Part shown: piece by piece, positions 25,156 through 45,505 of the stretch | Position numbering within the stretch: the first letter of the stretch is position 1 | Layout of the letters: every line of letters starts with the position of its first letter | Source of the DNA: Bactericera cockerelli | Lineage: Eukaryota > Arthropoda > Insecta > Hemiptera > Triozidae | Direction: 5' to 3' | NCBI GenBank assembly: GCA_024516035.1 | Contig: CM044960.1 | Span: 13,724,818 to 13,788,817, forward strand | Length of the DNA: 64,000 nt | Notes under the pieces: generated by a model | The model's input: only the letters and a program-made list of their open reading frames with translations | The model's database searches: none | Told to the model about the DNA's origin: nothing | Translations under genes and position numbers: made by a program

Positions 25156-27360
25156 GGAGCTTAAAGCTCTTCTCCCACAACACTTGAGCGGAAATTGTTT
25201 GTTGTTCCTTCAAGACATTCACACAGTTGTCCTTGCATTATAAGCTATTGTTGTTCAAAATTTCTTCATGTCCTATCCTTAAAGTTCAAAGTCGAACTTC
25301 AAAGGTTTTTACTTTGTGTTTCCTCAAGTGAGTAGACACAGGAAACTCATTTACTTTAATGTACTAGGCTGCTGCATTTTTAGTGATTTATTTCCATATT
25401 GGATTTATGGACTTTGACAAACTGGTTCGGAATAATAAGACAAAGTAAACCTACTTATATAATAGGTACGGTCAAACCTAGATATAAGAGAACCCAAGGA
25501 ACCAGAAATTGTTTCTCTTATATCCAGGTTTCTCTTATAAACAGGTGACTAATAATTGGACCTGGAAATTTTTCTCGTATATGCAGGATCGACTGTATCA
25601 GTATAATTATAATAATACCTATATTATGTGATATTTGTTTGTCAAATAACTGTATTTCGATGTCCAAGGTCTACACACATATACCTCGTGAGGAAAAATG
25701 AGTTGTTACTTGTACGAGTAACAACCTTGGCGGCACGAGCAAGCAATGGATAACAGTAAACTTATTTTGAAACAATTTTCACCTCTAAAGTGGTAGGTTT
25801 TATTTTATAGAATAAAATGACAATAATTATGGGTACAGATGAAATTACAGGTTGATGGTACAGTAAAATTATTAATACAGTCCAACCTTAATATAAGAGA
25901 AACTTGGATAAAATAACTATATTTTTTTGCCACTCTATAAAGGAAAATAACCTTTTTAAAGAGGTTATTTTAAAGAGGTTATTTTCCGGTCCCTTGACTT
26001 CATTTACATCCTCCAGATTCCATTGTATCCTATATCTACTACATAATTTCAAAATAGTGCCTGTCCAAGCTTCCACTGCAAATGCGAAATGAAAATACAT
26101 AAATAATGTCTATTATTATTAATTATTCTGGTAATTTTTTCTTGCTGATTTAACAACTTTTTCTCTTGTGGAGGTAGAATAAAGAATTACCCACGAGGAA
26201 GAAAAGTTACAGAAAGAATCAGGTGTGACGTACTGATGTTTTTTGAAACTTTTGTTTTGTGCGGAGAAAAGTTTGTTTAATGTTGTTTAGCTGGATAACT
26301 ATACATCATTCTGATGTAAGACATCGTTTGAGAGCTCGGAATTGTTTTAGCAGAGGAGTTTAACTTAACATGTTTGGGGGGAAAAAATTATAAATAACTA
26401 GCTCAAACCCAGCAGTTTGCCCTGGTTTATGCCCTTGCCAATAAGACTATGGTTCAAATTTGGAGTCATTTGGTCGAGCTGTTTTGGAACTGCGTTGATT
26501 ATAATTGAATGTAAATGGATTATACATATTCAGACTATACGAAAGTATATCAATTACCTAATGATTTTATTAAATATAATTATGTAGGTACCTACATAAG
26601 TGAATCTAGTTACGCTAAAACGGTAAGTATACGTGGGTACTGTTGTAAATTGACATGCCTTCATTGGCTACCAGTCGAGCCCTGTAGAAATATACACCAT
26701 TAAATAGAGAACAAATTTAGTTTTAGGTTAGTTAGTAGCTTTTTTTCTATTCTAACTAAACGATCTATTTAAGTACATACCTATGTATAAATCCAATAAT
26801 ATATTTTATGTACCAACCTAATACCTAATGAAAAAGAAATCAGTAGGTAGAGAAAGTCATCAGGCGCGAGCTTTCGAACGCAACTTGTACCTGTAGGTAT
26901 AAATGTAGGTATAACTAATTAGATAAATTACTTCCGAGAATATAGCTTATGTTAAATATTAGATATCGGAGGCCTTAAATAAATTGTATCGGGTGTTTTA
27001 TGTAGATAGGAAACGTGAACGTTATAATACAATATTCTTCTATGCTGTACACGTACACTACGTACAGTGTACGTTATAAAACGCCTTCAAATTAATAAAT
27101 TACTGCATATAACGCCTTCATTTTCTTTATACCAACGAGTAAATTATATTATCGTTGCCAAAACAAATGACTTCACAGATTTGAAGAAAATTTTAAACGC
27201 TGATTTCTGAATTTTCTGATTTGAATTTAAATTTAAATTCACAATCAAAAGAAATAACTTAATTTTAATTACTGTTTATTGATTTTTCTATTGAGAACAA
27301 ATCCTTCTGCTGCTCTATGCTAAGAGGATAAAATATATCCCAGTCGCTAAGTAAATTACC
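25156..27360. other. non-coding upstream region of Rpt3
   Basis: It holds a MITE (25467-25597), a related solitary end at about 25877-25915, and a repeat similar to 59030-59190 at about 25675-25760 (CACTCAT/CTCGTGAGG type). No promoter motif could be assigned confidently before the Rpt3 start codon. Confidence 0.4.
25467..25597. mobile_element. MITE, 131 bp, with TIRs
   Basis: The left end TACGGTCAAACCTAGATATA pairs imperfectly with the inverted right end TATATGCAGGATCGACTGTA. TIRs beginning TACAGTC.AACCT are a common layout of TA-inserting mariner/pogo-like MITEs. A second partial copy starts near 25877 (TACAGTCCAACCTTAATATA). Confidence 0.6.
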
Positions 27361-34907
<7,547 letters not shown>

Positions 34908-36395
34908 TCGAACCCGAGACCCTTTGATTGCCGAACCCACTACCATCGCTTCTTCCTGGGACAATTCTACATCATTATATTTGTGATTCCCCTTCTTTCG
35001 TCATTAATTAGTTTGAAATGTTTTTTTGATTTTTTGTATTTATTTTTAACTTTTTTTATTTTATTTTTTTATCCACTACTGTGGAAATTTAAAATAATGA
35101 AAAGTGAAGTGAAGTTTAGTAAAGAAAGCTTCTTAATTGGCTCGAAATTTTTCGGAAAAACAGATAGAATTGTTATATTTTGATGACTGCATTAGAATAC
35201 AAAATACACATGATTTTTATACAGAACTGAAAACTTAACATTAAAAATTCTTTCAATAAAATAATGGATATTTAATTGTAAATAAATAATAATATGAGGA
35301 AGTCTTTCTCTTTAAATATTCGGATCTGCTTCTACAATGTTTGATGCTGTAATAGGAAACTCGTGTCACTTTGTGGTATTCCTCATTGAAGTGTTGTATT
35401 CTGTGGTATTTTGGAATTCACGGGAATAAAGAAAATGTTCCACGTGTTTTAAGCAGTAGTGTTACGTAGAAAATAGTAAGAGCATTAAGAGTTCACGGTA
35501 TTCAAATATTCCATCTAATATTTTAGCAAAAATATGCAAAGTATTGTAATGCCTATTTCATGATGGACCTTGGTATCTATTACACAAGGAGGAATCATAA
35601 AAATCGGGATTCTTAGGAGATGATCAAACAATGATTAGGAGGTGATCAAACAATGATATGTATTGATATAAAAAGATAAATGATATGCCGACCCCAAGTA
35701 GGTTTGGGAAAAGGCAAAGTGAAAGAAGAAGAAGAAACAATGTTGATATATTAGGATTGCTTAACGTTATCCGATCGACCGTCATTGTAATACATTTCAT
35801 CTCAGTTAGTGTGCCTGAGGCGCTTAGGAGATAATAATAATAATAATGTTTATTATGCATTCAATAACATCATGGTTTATCGTGTTCCTCTAAAAGTACG
35901 GGGTGTACTTTTCAGGAACCTGTAGGCTTTATCTTGATCAACCAAAGATCGGCGAGCTGCCATTTTTTGAGTATTCAGAACTCTGATTTATCTTCGTAGG
36001 CTAGTCTCATGGAACAGAGTTTTCCGTAAGCTATACAATCTATACATACAAATAGGACAATAGAACATTGTCCTGGGTATTGTCTACGCCGTTATGACAA
36101 AATCTCAACTGATCTACATAAAGCGGAATAACTACCATGATTTATGGGACCTAAGCCCTAACTGACACAATCACGACAATATTGTTCCAGTAATCTACTC
36201 TGGTAATGAGGCTGTTCCTCATCTGGCCTAATGAATCAATAAAATACTCTAAACCAAAGCATCTTCAAGGCCGGCCTAGGTTATGCCATTAGTCGTAGTC
36301 TATTAGTTTTGAGAGAGTACATTCAATCTCGCGAGACGCCATCAGTGGCGACCCGTGGCTTGGGACGCGAGGAGGGTAGCTGAACCAGCGGTGCC
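34908..36395. other. Rpt3 3' UTR and non-coding DNA
   Basis: The 3' UTR starts after TAA. Candidate AATAAA signals occur at 35255-35260 and about 35424-35429. A SINE tail with GCCGACCCCAAGTAGGTTTG followed by AAGAAGAAG lies at about 35688-35738; the same tail recurs at about 48778-48825 and 55449-55503. No further gene is seen. Confidence 0.5.
35255..35260 (+). terminator. candidate polyadenylation signal of Rpt3
   Basis: AATAAA about 350 nt after the stop codon. It is one of several in AT-rich sequence; another lies near 35424. Which is used cannot be told from sequence alone. Confidence 0.4.
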
Positions 36396-36614
36396 CATAA
36401 TAATAACAACACTCTTTTAGTGGAAGGCAACCACCAGGCGAGGTTAATGCTCAAAGCATTTTGTACCACCTAACCCTCAGAGTCTTATTATTATGTGGTT
36501 ACAAACTCAAATTAATGAGGAAAAATTCATGCACTGGGTGGGATTCGAACCAACGGACCCCTACGCTACCTCGATTTCGAGACTAGCGCGTTAACTACTT
36601 GACTACCAGTGCCC
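36396..36614 (-). mobile_element. tRNA-derived SINE (family B), minus arm of an inverted pair
   Basis: On the minus strand it reads GGGCACTGGTAGTCAAGTAG (box A region), then TTGGTTCGAATCCCACCCAG (box B), then a body ending in a GTT/ATT-rich tail. It is the inverted partner of 36716-36933, about 100 bp away. Confidence 0.85.
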
Positions 36615-36715
36615 ATGTTTGTTAAGGAGGACATAGTGGTGAGAGGCACGCGTGTCATCTGTAACGTCTTCTGCCTGTAAAGCCCAAGGTCAAAATCAAT
36701 GAACTAGAGCCCAAC

Positions 36716-36933
36716 GTCTGGTAGTCTAGTGGTTAACGCGCTAGTCTGGTAATCCAGGTAGCGTAGGGATCCGTTGGTTCGAATCCCACCCAGTGCATGA
36801 ATTTTTCCTCATTCATTTGAGTTTGTGACCACGAAATAATAAGACTCTTGAGTGTTAGGTGGTAGACAATGCTTTGAGCATTAACCTCGCCTGGTGGTTA
36901 CCTTCCACTAAAGAGTGTTATTATTATTATTAC
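36716..36933 (+). mobile_element. tRNA-derived SINE (family B), plus arm of an inverted pair
   Basis: GTCTGGTAGTCTAGTGGTTA begins a tRNA-like head with box B GTTGGTTCGAATCCC, followed by a body through AACCTCGCCTGGTGGTTACC and a tail of ATT repeats. Head-to-head with 36396-36614, so a transcript crossing both could fold into a stem of about 200 bp. Confidence 0.85.
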
Positions 36934-38419
36934 GTCCTACTAAACTAAAGCAATGTTGAATGTCAGGAACTGACAAATAAAATATGCCCCTGCGGTAATA
37001 ACCATTGCTTTAGTAGTGTTTAACTTCAGCTCTAACTTTTTAGATAGAGAAATTTTCGCGACACACCCAAGCGGAGTAGGTAGTACATTAATGGTTTTTT
37101 TGCACAGTTTTATTAATCAGACTCAGAACGCAAATCTTCTATTTGACAGGAGAATTCGATGAGAAATCTTTCAAGTTAATAAAAAATGTGCTTCCCTCAA
37201 AATTGTGTTCCTTGTTCTCATTGGCATTTTTTCCGACAAAGTTTTCCACATCAAAATATTTATATTTTAACGCCGCGCCATAGGCATTAGGTTCCTCCAA
37301 AACTCTTTGTACAAAAGCTATGTATTGTATAACTGTTCCAAATAAATTATGAAGCAATACAATCGTTAAACCCTGACGCACCGTCTGTTAGTCAAGCCCC
37401 CACGCGCCACCACTGATGTTAGGTGTAGGTTCCCGGGTACATAGTCCACAGCTAAGGTGTTCACCCGCGATCCGTCAGTTGTTTGCATTTCCTGGAACTG
37501 AAGCACGATTCCTTTAGACACGTAAAATAGATAACCCAGAGATACCTTTACCTCTCTGTAGTCCTACCGCGACAATCTAGCCTAAAGCACTGTAGGTATA
37601 ATTACTCTTTAAACAGCTATAATCGGTGTACTGATCTTGCAGCTTTACCAGATACCTAACTAATAGATAATTATCATACCTACTGGTTTCCTACTGAGGT
37701 GGTCGTGCTTGCATTTATTCATTAACTTCTCAACCTTTGTCATAATGCCATTGTGGTTTTCTGTATGATGCGGGAGACGCGAATGTCACTTGTGAGTGAT
37801 TTAATTGATACTGCTGACCTTTAAGTGCGCGAATTGCTTCTTCTGGTAAATGGTTGTCTTCCAGTAGTGCAAGTGCGTTGCTGCGGGTGTGCGGGTTTCC
37901 TATCTGAGTCCTGAGATACAAGTGCATGGTAAGTGATGACTTTTATTATTAGCTCACCTAACTCCTGTAGAGAGAAGAGAAATAGTAAATATATTTTACT
38001 ACAGATTAATAGAAAAAACCGGATCAAGTGCTGCAGCAACTTATTTTATTCAAAGAATCTCAATTGAAATTCAGAGGGGAAATGCGGCAAGCGTTATTGG
38101 TGCTTGCCCCATTTCCGAAGATTTGGAAGAGATGTACTATGTCTAACGAATAAAATACCATTTTATATAATAATAAAAAAAAAAAAAAAAATTTTACTAC
38201 AGACTGACATCATTGTGATGCTTGCCGTGAGACACAGTACTGACAAACTTTAACATTTTTAATCATTTTTTAATTATTAATTTGATTTGATAACTATTAA
38301 TTCTGAGAACTGCAGAACTTACTGAATTATCATGTGAAACGGCGCATGGACACTTTCCATCACAATATTGAATTTAAGTCCTCGTAATCTTCTTTTACTC
38401 TGTCTTATCCCGCTCAAGC

Positions 38420-38740
38420 AGGGTCGACGTTGTTCAACCTCATGGTTGAGGTTGGTTGGTTTTGGCACATTTTTTACGGTTGGATGCCCTTCCCAACGCC
38501 AACGATTCTATTTGATTTAACGTCCTGGATTATGACGGGGGTTTTACACTCCATTCTCTGGGAATCGTACAAGATACCCACATTAACCTCACCCAGCCTG
38601 GGTAGAGCCGGAAATGCCAGCCTCACCTGTACGGAGAGAACAGAATTTTCTGTGTGAAAAGTATGATCCGACCGGGAATCGAACTCAAGATCTCTGGACT
38701 ACGGGCAGTAGTCACACCCGTTACGCCACGGAGGCTGGTT
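38420..38740 (-). mobile_element. tRNA-derived SINE (family C)
   Basis: On the minus strand the head reads CCTCCGTGGCGTAACGGGTG with box B TTGAGTTCGATTCCCGGTCG, then a body containing GGGTGAGGTTAATGTGGGTA. Related body segments occur at about 5860-5970, 10320-10370, 23580-23690 and 50550-50740, so this is a multi-copy family in this genome. Confidence 0.75.
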
Positions 38741-41700
38741 AATTTAAGTTCTCGTAATATGACCATGTAATTGAAAGCGACGTTGAACACCCAAAGAAAT
38801 ATGTTCTAAATTTCAATTACATGTTATAACAAAGGAAAACCTTTTTCCTTCGCTTTTTCGGCCTTTTTCTCTCTTTCATTTCTGGATTTTAACTGCAGTG
38901 GTTAAAGTGCCCTCGGTCCAACCATAAAAATATATGTTTATAGAATTAAAAAAAAAACTTGAGGTCAGATACGCTTGAATGGAGGAAACTCCTTGAAAAT
39001 CTCATCTTAAAGAGGATTTCACTATTTTCAAGATCTTCTAAATTTAAACCAATACCATCCACTTTATGGAGAACTTTAGCTGATAGTAAATTAATATTTT
39101 CAATGAAGGAGAAATTTATCTCTCAACCAGTTGTTTTATTTCTGCTCTACAGAATATCAAGGTACCCCGGTACCTAGGTACATACATAGTTTTCAACGTT
39201 AATTTCTACCTTTATATTCTCTCCTATTTCTCCTAATCCATGAAATGTTTTTTAATGTCTATGTATCATTTTTATTTTATCCGTACCATGTGTGTGCATT
39301 TAGAAAAATATAAGCACTGGATTCTACAAGGTATATTACGTTGGCAACAGCATCGACAAATATCTCAGCTTGGAATTTTTTATCAAAAAGTGACCGATTA
39401 TAATACTTTCTATGCCTTACAGATTAAAGGAAGTAATAAAGAAATGATTAATATTGTGTCTGCAACTGAAAATAAATATTAATGTATTCTATCCCCGCAC
39501 TAGTTATTACAACCAGTATTATTACCAAGCCTAACGCCTTGACCATGCAGCTTGCAATGCAGGAGTAACCCCATGAACTGCATGAGATGATTGAGAAGGG
39601 AGGACTAATTATTCCTGGACCGAGGATATACATGGTCTTGGAAGGTCGCCATGCTGTCTACACCGGCAGTGCCTGTTGACGGAACTCATTACCACTATCT
39701 TTAGTCATATGTCAGCTCGAGACAAGAAGTCCCATTAGGACCTGTGAGGTGTTCCTTCCCCAGTCATTATCCTCCGTCTCAGTTCCGGATTACCTGCTAT
39801 TTACACCTAAAGATGATTCCTTTCTTTGTTACACCATTTATATCCCTGGATGACTTGAATTAGGTAAATAAATAAATATGTTCTTTATGTTATCATATCA
39901 CAATTTTTGTGGTTAGCGCAGATTTAAAGGACTTTTTCTTTTTATTTAATTATTGTGTATCATTAAGGCATTATTTTTTACGAGAGTGTTTGATTGACAT
40001 AAAAAGCATACCGTTACACGTATACAATGTACCTACTTGTTGTGCAGCTCCACCTGTGGTATTTAGCCGTCCAGGTAAATTTGATTGAATCGAAAGTTTC
40101 TAAATGCAAAACTGAATGGATAAAAAAAGACTCCACTTCTGATTTTAGTTCTCAATAACATCAAAACGATTCCGTTTTGAAAGTGGAATATTTCAGAAAA
40201 TCTTAATGAGCTCTTTGTAATGTATGCACTGAAATTAGCTAGAAGGTCTTGTTCAATATTGAATAACAGCTCTTGTAGTAATTAGTTCAACAAGTACCTA
40301 CAAGGGTCATCTGGTGACGGAGCAATAGACTCAAAATATACACAACAACAACAACAACAATACCCCTTACACCATACTTTAAGTACGGTCACGTGTGTTG
40401 CACTCTTGTTGTAGGGAAATTCCTCATGTGTTCAACAGTAAGTACAAGGTACATGTGTTCAACATGTAGGTACTTTGTTTCACAAAGACCAACATTATTA
40501 CTTTTTATCTCAAAGGCTTCCTATCTGGGTGATTCATGGCTATTGTTCCCTTATCTTCTGATTGTAATCTTTGCTGTTTCCTTTCACACAATCATTCAAA
40601 TCAGCAAACCTCCTTTGAACCTTGTAAAATATTTATCCAATTTCATGACCAAGTTATAAAAAAACTTTTCAATCTTTTGTTACTTAAAAGCCATAAAGGC
40701 AGCTTAAATCTCTTGTGTTACGTCACATTGTCCCACGGAACTGTCAGTCGCAAAATTCAGTCAAAAGTGAAAAAATGGTATCATTGCTGAGAAGACCCCA
40801 TCGATTTACGTCGAATCTATGACATCGGGATCAAAAATTGAGCGTTCTAACTGTTCACCTACGACATTGGTTTGAGGCGTTAAGTCAAATTATTAAGACT
40901 TTGGACTTCTTATTTGAAGACACGAGTTTATACTCATGTCATTTTCTGGACTTGAACTGAACACTCTAAAAAATGCGACACAAGCGATAGCACGTTGTTC
41001 GCTCGGGCAAAAACATAAGTGATGTCTTGGTTTTATTTATTTATACCTGCAAGTATGCCTGCGTGTTTTTAGCAAACATTACTTTACCGTGTGATTTTAT
41101 CGTGATATGTGTAGATTTTTTTCTTTTTAAAATATATTTGGCGACATGACAATATTTATCTATGTGTCATTCTATTTTTAAACGATTTTTTTTTCTACTC
41201 TCGTTCATTCAACATTACCTCGGTACCCGTTATTATTCTCTGTCGTACGGCCGATACCTCGCCCGTTCTTATGCTAACAGCAAGGTGACTGGAGTTCCAA
41301 GTGGTGTCTTTTGTGGCTTTCTGTATTTCCTGATCCATGTTTTGATTTTTATAAGTGTTTTTCACATCTGTGCGGTTCAAAAAATGCTCTATATACGACA
41401 GTTTTTCCCAATCAGTTGTTATAAACTCTTTCAGTAATATTTCACATGGGCCTTTAGTAGCGATTTCAATGTATGTATCGGTATTTATAAATAATATACA
41501 AAATTATTTAAACTACTCTACGGAAACCTTCAGGGAACATAGACAGTTAGACGTTTATTGAGTGAACCTTCTATGACTTTGAGAAAAATAAAACTAGTGA
41601 AAGTGTAACAACTAGGTACCTATCTACCGAATCTATGTCATTATAATCCCGTACAACTCTAATTATTGTATATTGTTAGCCTAGAATTTTTCAAGGATAA

Positions 41701-41912
41701 TTTTCTTAAATCTGCAACGAGTGACTGAGTTGCCATAAAAATAAATAGTTTCCAATTTTAATTTTGAAGAAAAGTGTCGTATTTTAAAACATCTCTGACG
41801 GATTTCACTGCCCTCCACATTCCACATCACGCGTTTTTTCACATTGAATATACTCGTTCTTATCATGTAAGTACAACACTAAGCATACCGACATTACCTA
41901 CTTTATAAGTAT

Positions 41913-41913
<1 letters not shown>

Positions 41914-41977
<64 letters not shown>

Positions 41978-41978
41978 A
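41914..41978. repeat. (CAT)n microsatellite
   Basis: About 21-22 uninterrupted CAT/ATC trinucleotides. No coding frame uses them. Confidence 0.95.
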
Positions 41979-42089
41979 GGGTGGCAGCCAGACAGATGGT
42001 AGCCAGACAGTGGAGGAATGACTCAGCACTTCTACCACTGTCTTTACAAGGAGGCTCTAATTGACAAGGGCCCCCAGAACCAAGCCAAT

Positions 42090-42165
42090 GCTGGTCTACT
42101 CCCGGTTTATAGTCCCCCAGCCAGACTGCTGGTCTACTCCCTGTTTATAGTCCCCCAGCCAGACT
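42090..42165. repeat. 38-bp tandem duplication
   Basis: GCTGGTCTACTCCCGGTTTA followed by TAGTCCCCCAGCCAGACT occurs twice in direct succession, differing at one base (CCCGG versus CCCTG). Confidence 0.85.
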
Positions 42166-44193
42166 TAAATGTTATCAAAATAAGTATGTTTAATACTAAT
42201 AAAATCTAAATCCACCTAATGGCTAAGGGTCGAATTATAAAACAGAATTACCTCAACAAAGATAAGCCAGACAGTCCCTTAATTCGGAGTTTCAACCAAT
42301 CACAGCGTACTCTAGTCCGACTTGGGGGTGTTTGGCTTATCTTTTTTGTAATCCTGTTTCATAATCCGGCCTGATTGTCTCACTGATTTCTGTATCTCCT
42401 TAATGGTAATACCCGCGAAGCTGAAATCTTGCTCAAATGTAAATAAAAGATGATGTCTAGAAATGAAAAGAGAAAGTAGTTTTCCCATTCTAAAGGGATG
42501 TGCAGTAGCTTTGAAGAAATTAGTGTCGGAAGTAGGAGTAGAATAAGTAGGTGTAGCTCATTGATGAATTAGTTTATGTTATTATACTAGCTTTGGGTGT
42601 TGTTTTTTTTTTTTCATTTAAAGGTGTGAAATTAGCAACCCATTAGTGAGTAGGTTAGAGGTATCTGTACATGTATGAGCCAATAGTAGGTAGCTATTAT
42701 CGTAATTAGAATCATACATATAATGTATACGTAGACTATAGGAGAACCAAGAGGTTATGCCAATATATCAACAATGCAATATTGTATCATTTTCCTTCAT
42801 CAAGGAAGAACATTCACTGGTTGCATGGTTTTCCAAAATGTCTTTGGACGGGCTGCGATACATAATAATTATGTAGAATCCTAAATATTAAATAAATAAC
42901 GCCACACAAACTATTAAGAAGATTAAATACCTGCACGATAGTATAATTACCTGTGTGTAAATTATTAGTGTTGGGTGTTGCTGTAGTGTTGTACTACGTG
43001 AAGTTGTAGAGAATTTGGGTTTATCCTAAAAATTTGAGGCAGGCACATTCTATTATCTTATGAACACCCTATAGTAAAGTACCGCCAGAATATTTATCCA
43101 TGTACAACTGTGCACTATGATAGTAAAGTGCATAATTTAGACACATAATCTTAGATATAGGTAGGTACTCTCATTAAGCTCTCTTTGGTACCAACTTGTT
43201 TACAATGTGGAGCTAGTGCTACCACAGCCTAGAATCTCAGGGGTGTTATACCAGCGAGTATATCGCTAATATTTTTTTAAATTTTCCAATCTCAAAAGTT
43301 TGAAGAAAATACATAAATATGCAATTATTCATTATTCTTCTAGATTTATAATAGGTTTTTATAAGTTGAGCGTTTCATAGCATTTTTTAAACAGCAGCTA
43401 CCGCAGACGCTTGTGATCTATGTAGTAGCTTTCCCATCCCGTAGAATGGGATGTAGCTTTACAACCCCCTGTGATGGGCGAAAAGTGACACAATACTTTA
43501 AATCTAGGGGCTGCGTCAACACTTATTTAAGCTAGAAGAAATCACGCTCGAAGTTATTGGTTCATCCATTGTTTCCTTAAGTATAGCCAAGTCTGGATAT
43601 ACACTTTGGTCCCAAGTCACATCCTTATTAAGTCCGACCCTGACCAAACTTCGCTCAATTTGTGAACTTCCAAGGTGGAAAATGACAAACCCTCCTTAGC
43701 GAGGTTGTTCCTTTCAATTTGTTTTCAGTCGCAGTTTGTACCTGATAGTACCTACTCCAGTTGTACGTCTTTCCTAGTACTTACAGGTGTCCAGCATTGC
43801 GATCTAATTACGATTTTCTGAGTTTCTCCTATTTTTGGCGATCGTGCTAATTGATAGTTAAACACTGGCGGGCGCTATTCCTGGCTCTCTCTGTGATTCT
43901 CTACAAGTGTGATTGCTATCTTGCTAATTGAGTTCTTCTTGACAATTAGCGCGTAACATTTGCAAATTCAGTATTGCAGATTTGCCGCGTACCTCCAATC
44001 GGATTGTTTGTCCATTGGCATGTTCTGGACGTGCTGGTGTGTCAGGTGTGAGTAACTCAGGTAAGATATGGGATCACTGGAGCACCGTGTTAAACAGTTG
44101 ATATATTGTAAGATACATCGATTCTGACTTAGATAAATTTAATGGTGTAACAAGACTAACAAGAGAAAGAAATTATTAAAAACACACAATAGG

Positions 44194-44257
44194 AACTTCC
44201 GATATCTATAGATAAATAGATACGAGTATACTACTATAATTAGTATAATCGGAAGTT
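44194..44257. repeat. short palindromic element, AACTTCCGAT termini
   Basis: AACTTCCGAT at the left is mirrored exactly by ATCGGAAGTT at the right across 64 bp of AT-rich sequence. The layout is the same as at 22731-22766. Confidence 0.55.
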
Positions 44258-44617
44258 ACATAAGTAATTTACTTGTGAAACACATGAGAGATGTTAAATA
44301 ATGTGGACACAAGCTCGGGACTCGAACTCAAACCTACGACTTTGGAGTCAACTGCGCTGATCACCTAACCTTGGAGATTGTTTTGTTAATATACATTATT
44401 TGACGACATTAAAATTAATGCAAATGAAGAAAACAAGCAATCAAGTATTGTAAACAGAGTGTGGGGCAAATATTTCAATCAAGTATTATTGATTGGACTC
44501 AGAGTACCAAAACAATCAGGGTAATTGTAAGGATTCAGTCAGGCCCGGGTTCATTCCCTTATGCTGAATTTATAGTATGACATCTTTTACGCAATTTGTT
44601 TATCAAGGTGTCGGTCT

Positions 44618-44757
44618 GGTAATCCAAAGGTCGCGAGTTTGAAACCCAGCAGGGACATGAAAAAAACCACATAATAATACTGATGGAATAATGGGACTCA
44701 ATAGTACTAACTGGACAGTATAAATAAGGCGATATTATATTATTACACTTGACAAAT
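44618..44757 (+). mobile_element. tRNA-derived SINE (family A), truncated copy
   Basis: It contains GGTAATCCAAAGGTCGCGAG and TTTGAAACCCAGCAGGGACA (box B region), then the family body with ATAATGGGACTCAATAGTAC and GGCGATATTATATTATTAC. It lacks part of the body present at 56552-56756. Confidence 0.75.
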
Positions 44758-45505
44758 GATGTGAGATACCTAAATTTATGTAAGTAAATTCTCTATTGAT
44801 GAGCAAGTTATTAGGTACAAGGGACTATATATTATTAGATGTATTTCATTACGTTCATATAAAATAGTACCTTCAGTTTTGTGGAACGGAAAAATTTAAG
44901 GTGTAGAATAGAATTTAATGACATACGTATTGCTAATAAAATCGCCCCTATTGCTGCAAATGTAATTTAATTGAGCACTCGTGATTCAATTTAATTATTT
45001 CGAATGAGTCTGTTGTACAAACTTCAATTTCCATAATTTCCGTGTCCATTGAAGTCAGTTATAGTGGTGGAAGGATCTAGGTGTTTTTGGCCCCTTGAAC
45101 GCATAATTATATATATTCCTTGAGGGAAAGATAAAAGTCAGCATAAAAATTCTTAATTTCTTATAGTACCTATATTTTGGTACTAAAATAAAATTTAACA
45201 ACATTGTATCTGTATAAAAATACCAAACTTTAATGTCCTTTGATAATAAATACATTCGTTTTTCGGTAAGTTATCAGGTGCATATTATAATTATTTACTC
45301 ATTCTGCATCCTTAGAGAGTAGTTTAGAAATTTGAAAAAAATAAATATACTTGACCCATTGGTACCTTTGTCACCTCTATCATGCCTCTTACCAACATCG
45401 TAATATTATTTACAATAATTGTACATTAAATCATCTTTTTTTCACTCGTTTCAAATTGCAATTACAACTGACCAACGCAACGGGCAATCAGCAGAACATT
45501 TTCTG

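Larger units (their letters stand above)
36934..45505. other. non-coding, SINE-rich intergenic stretch
   Basis: No gene is supported with confidence. Contents: SINE at 38420-38740, a (CAT)n microsatellite at 41914-41978, a 38-bp tandem duplication at about 42090-42165, a small palindromic element at 44194-44257, a minus-strand tRNA-like segment at about 44295-44385 and a truncated SINE-A at 44618-44757. Coding-like minus-strand remnants at 37730-37927 and 41195-41503 are discussed in findings. Confidence 0.5.
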
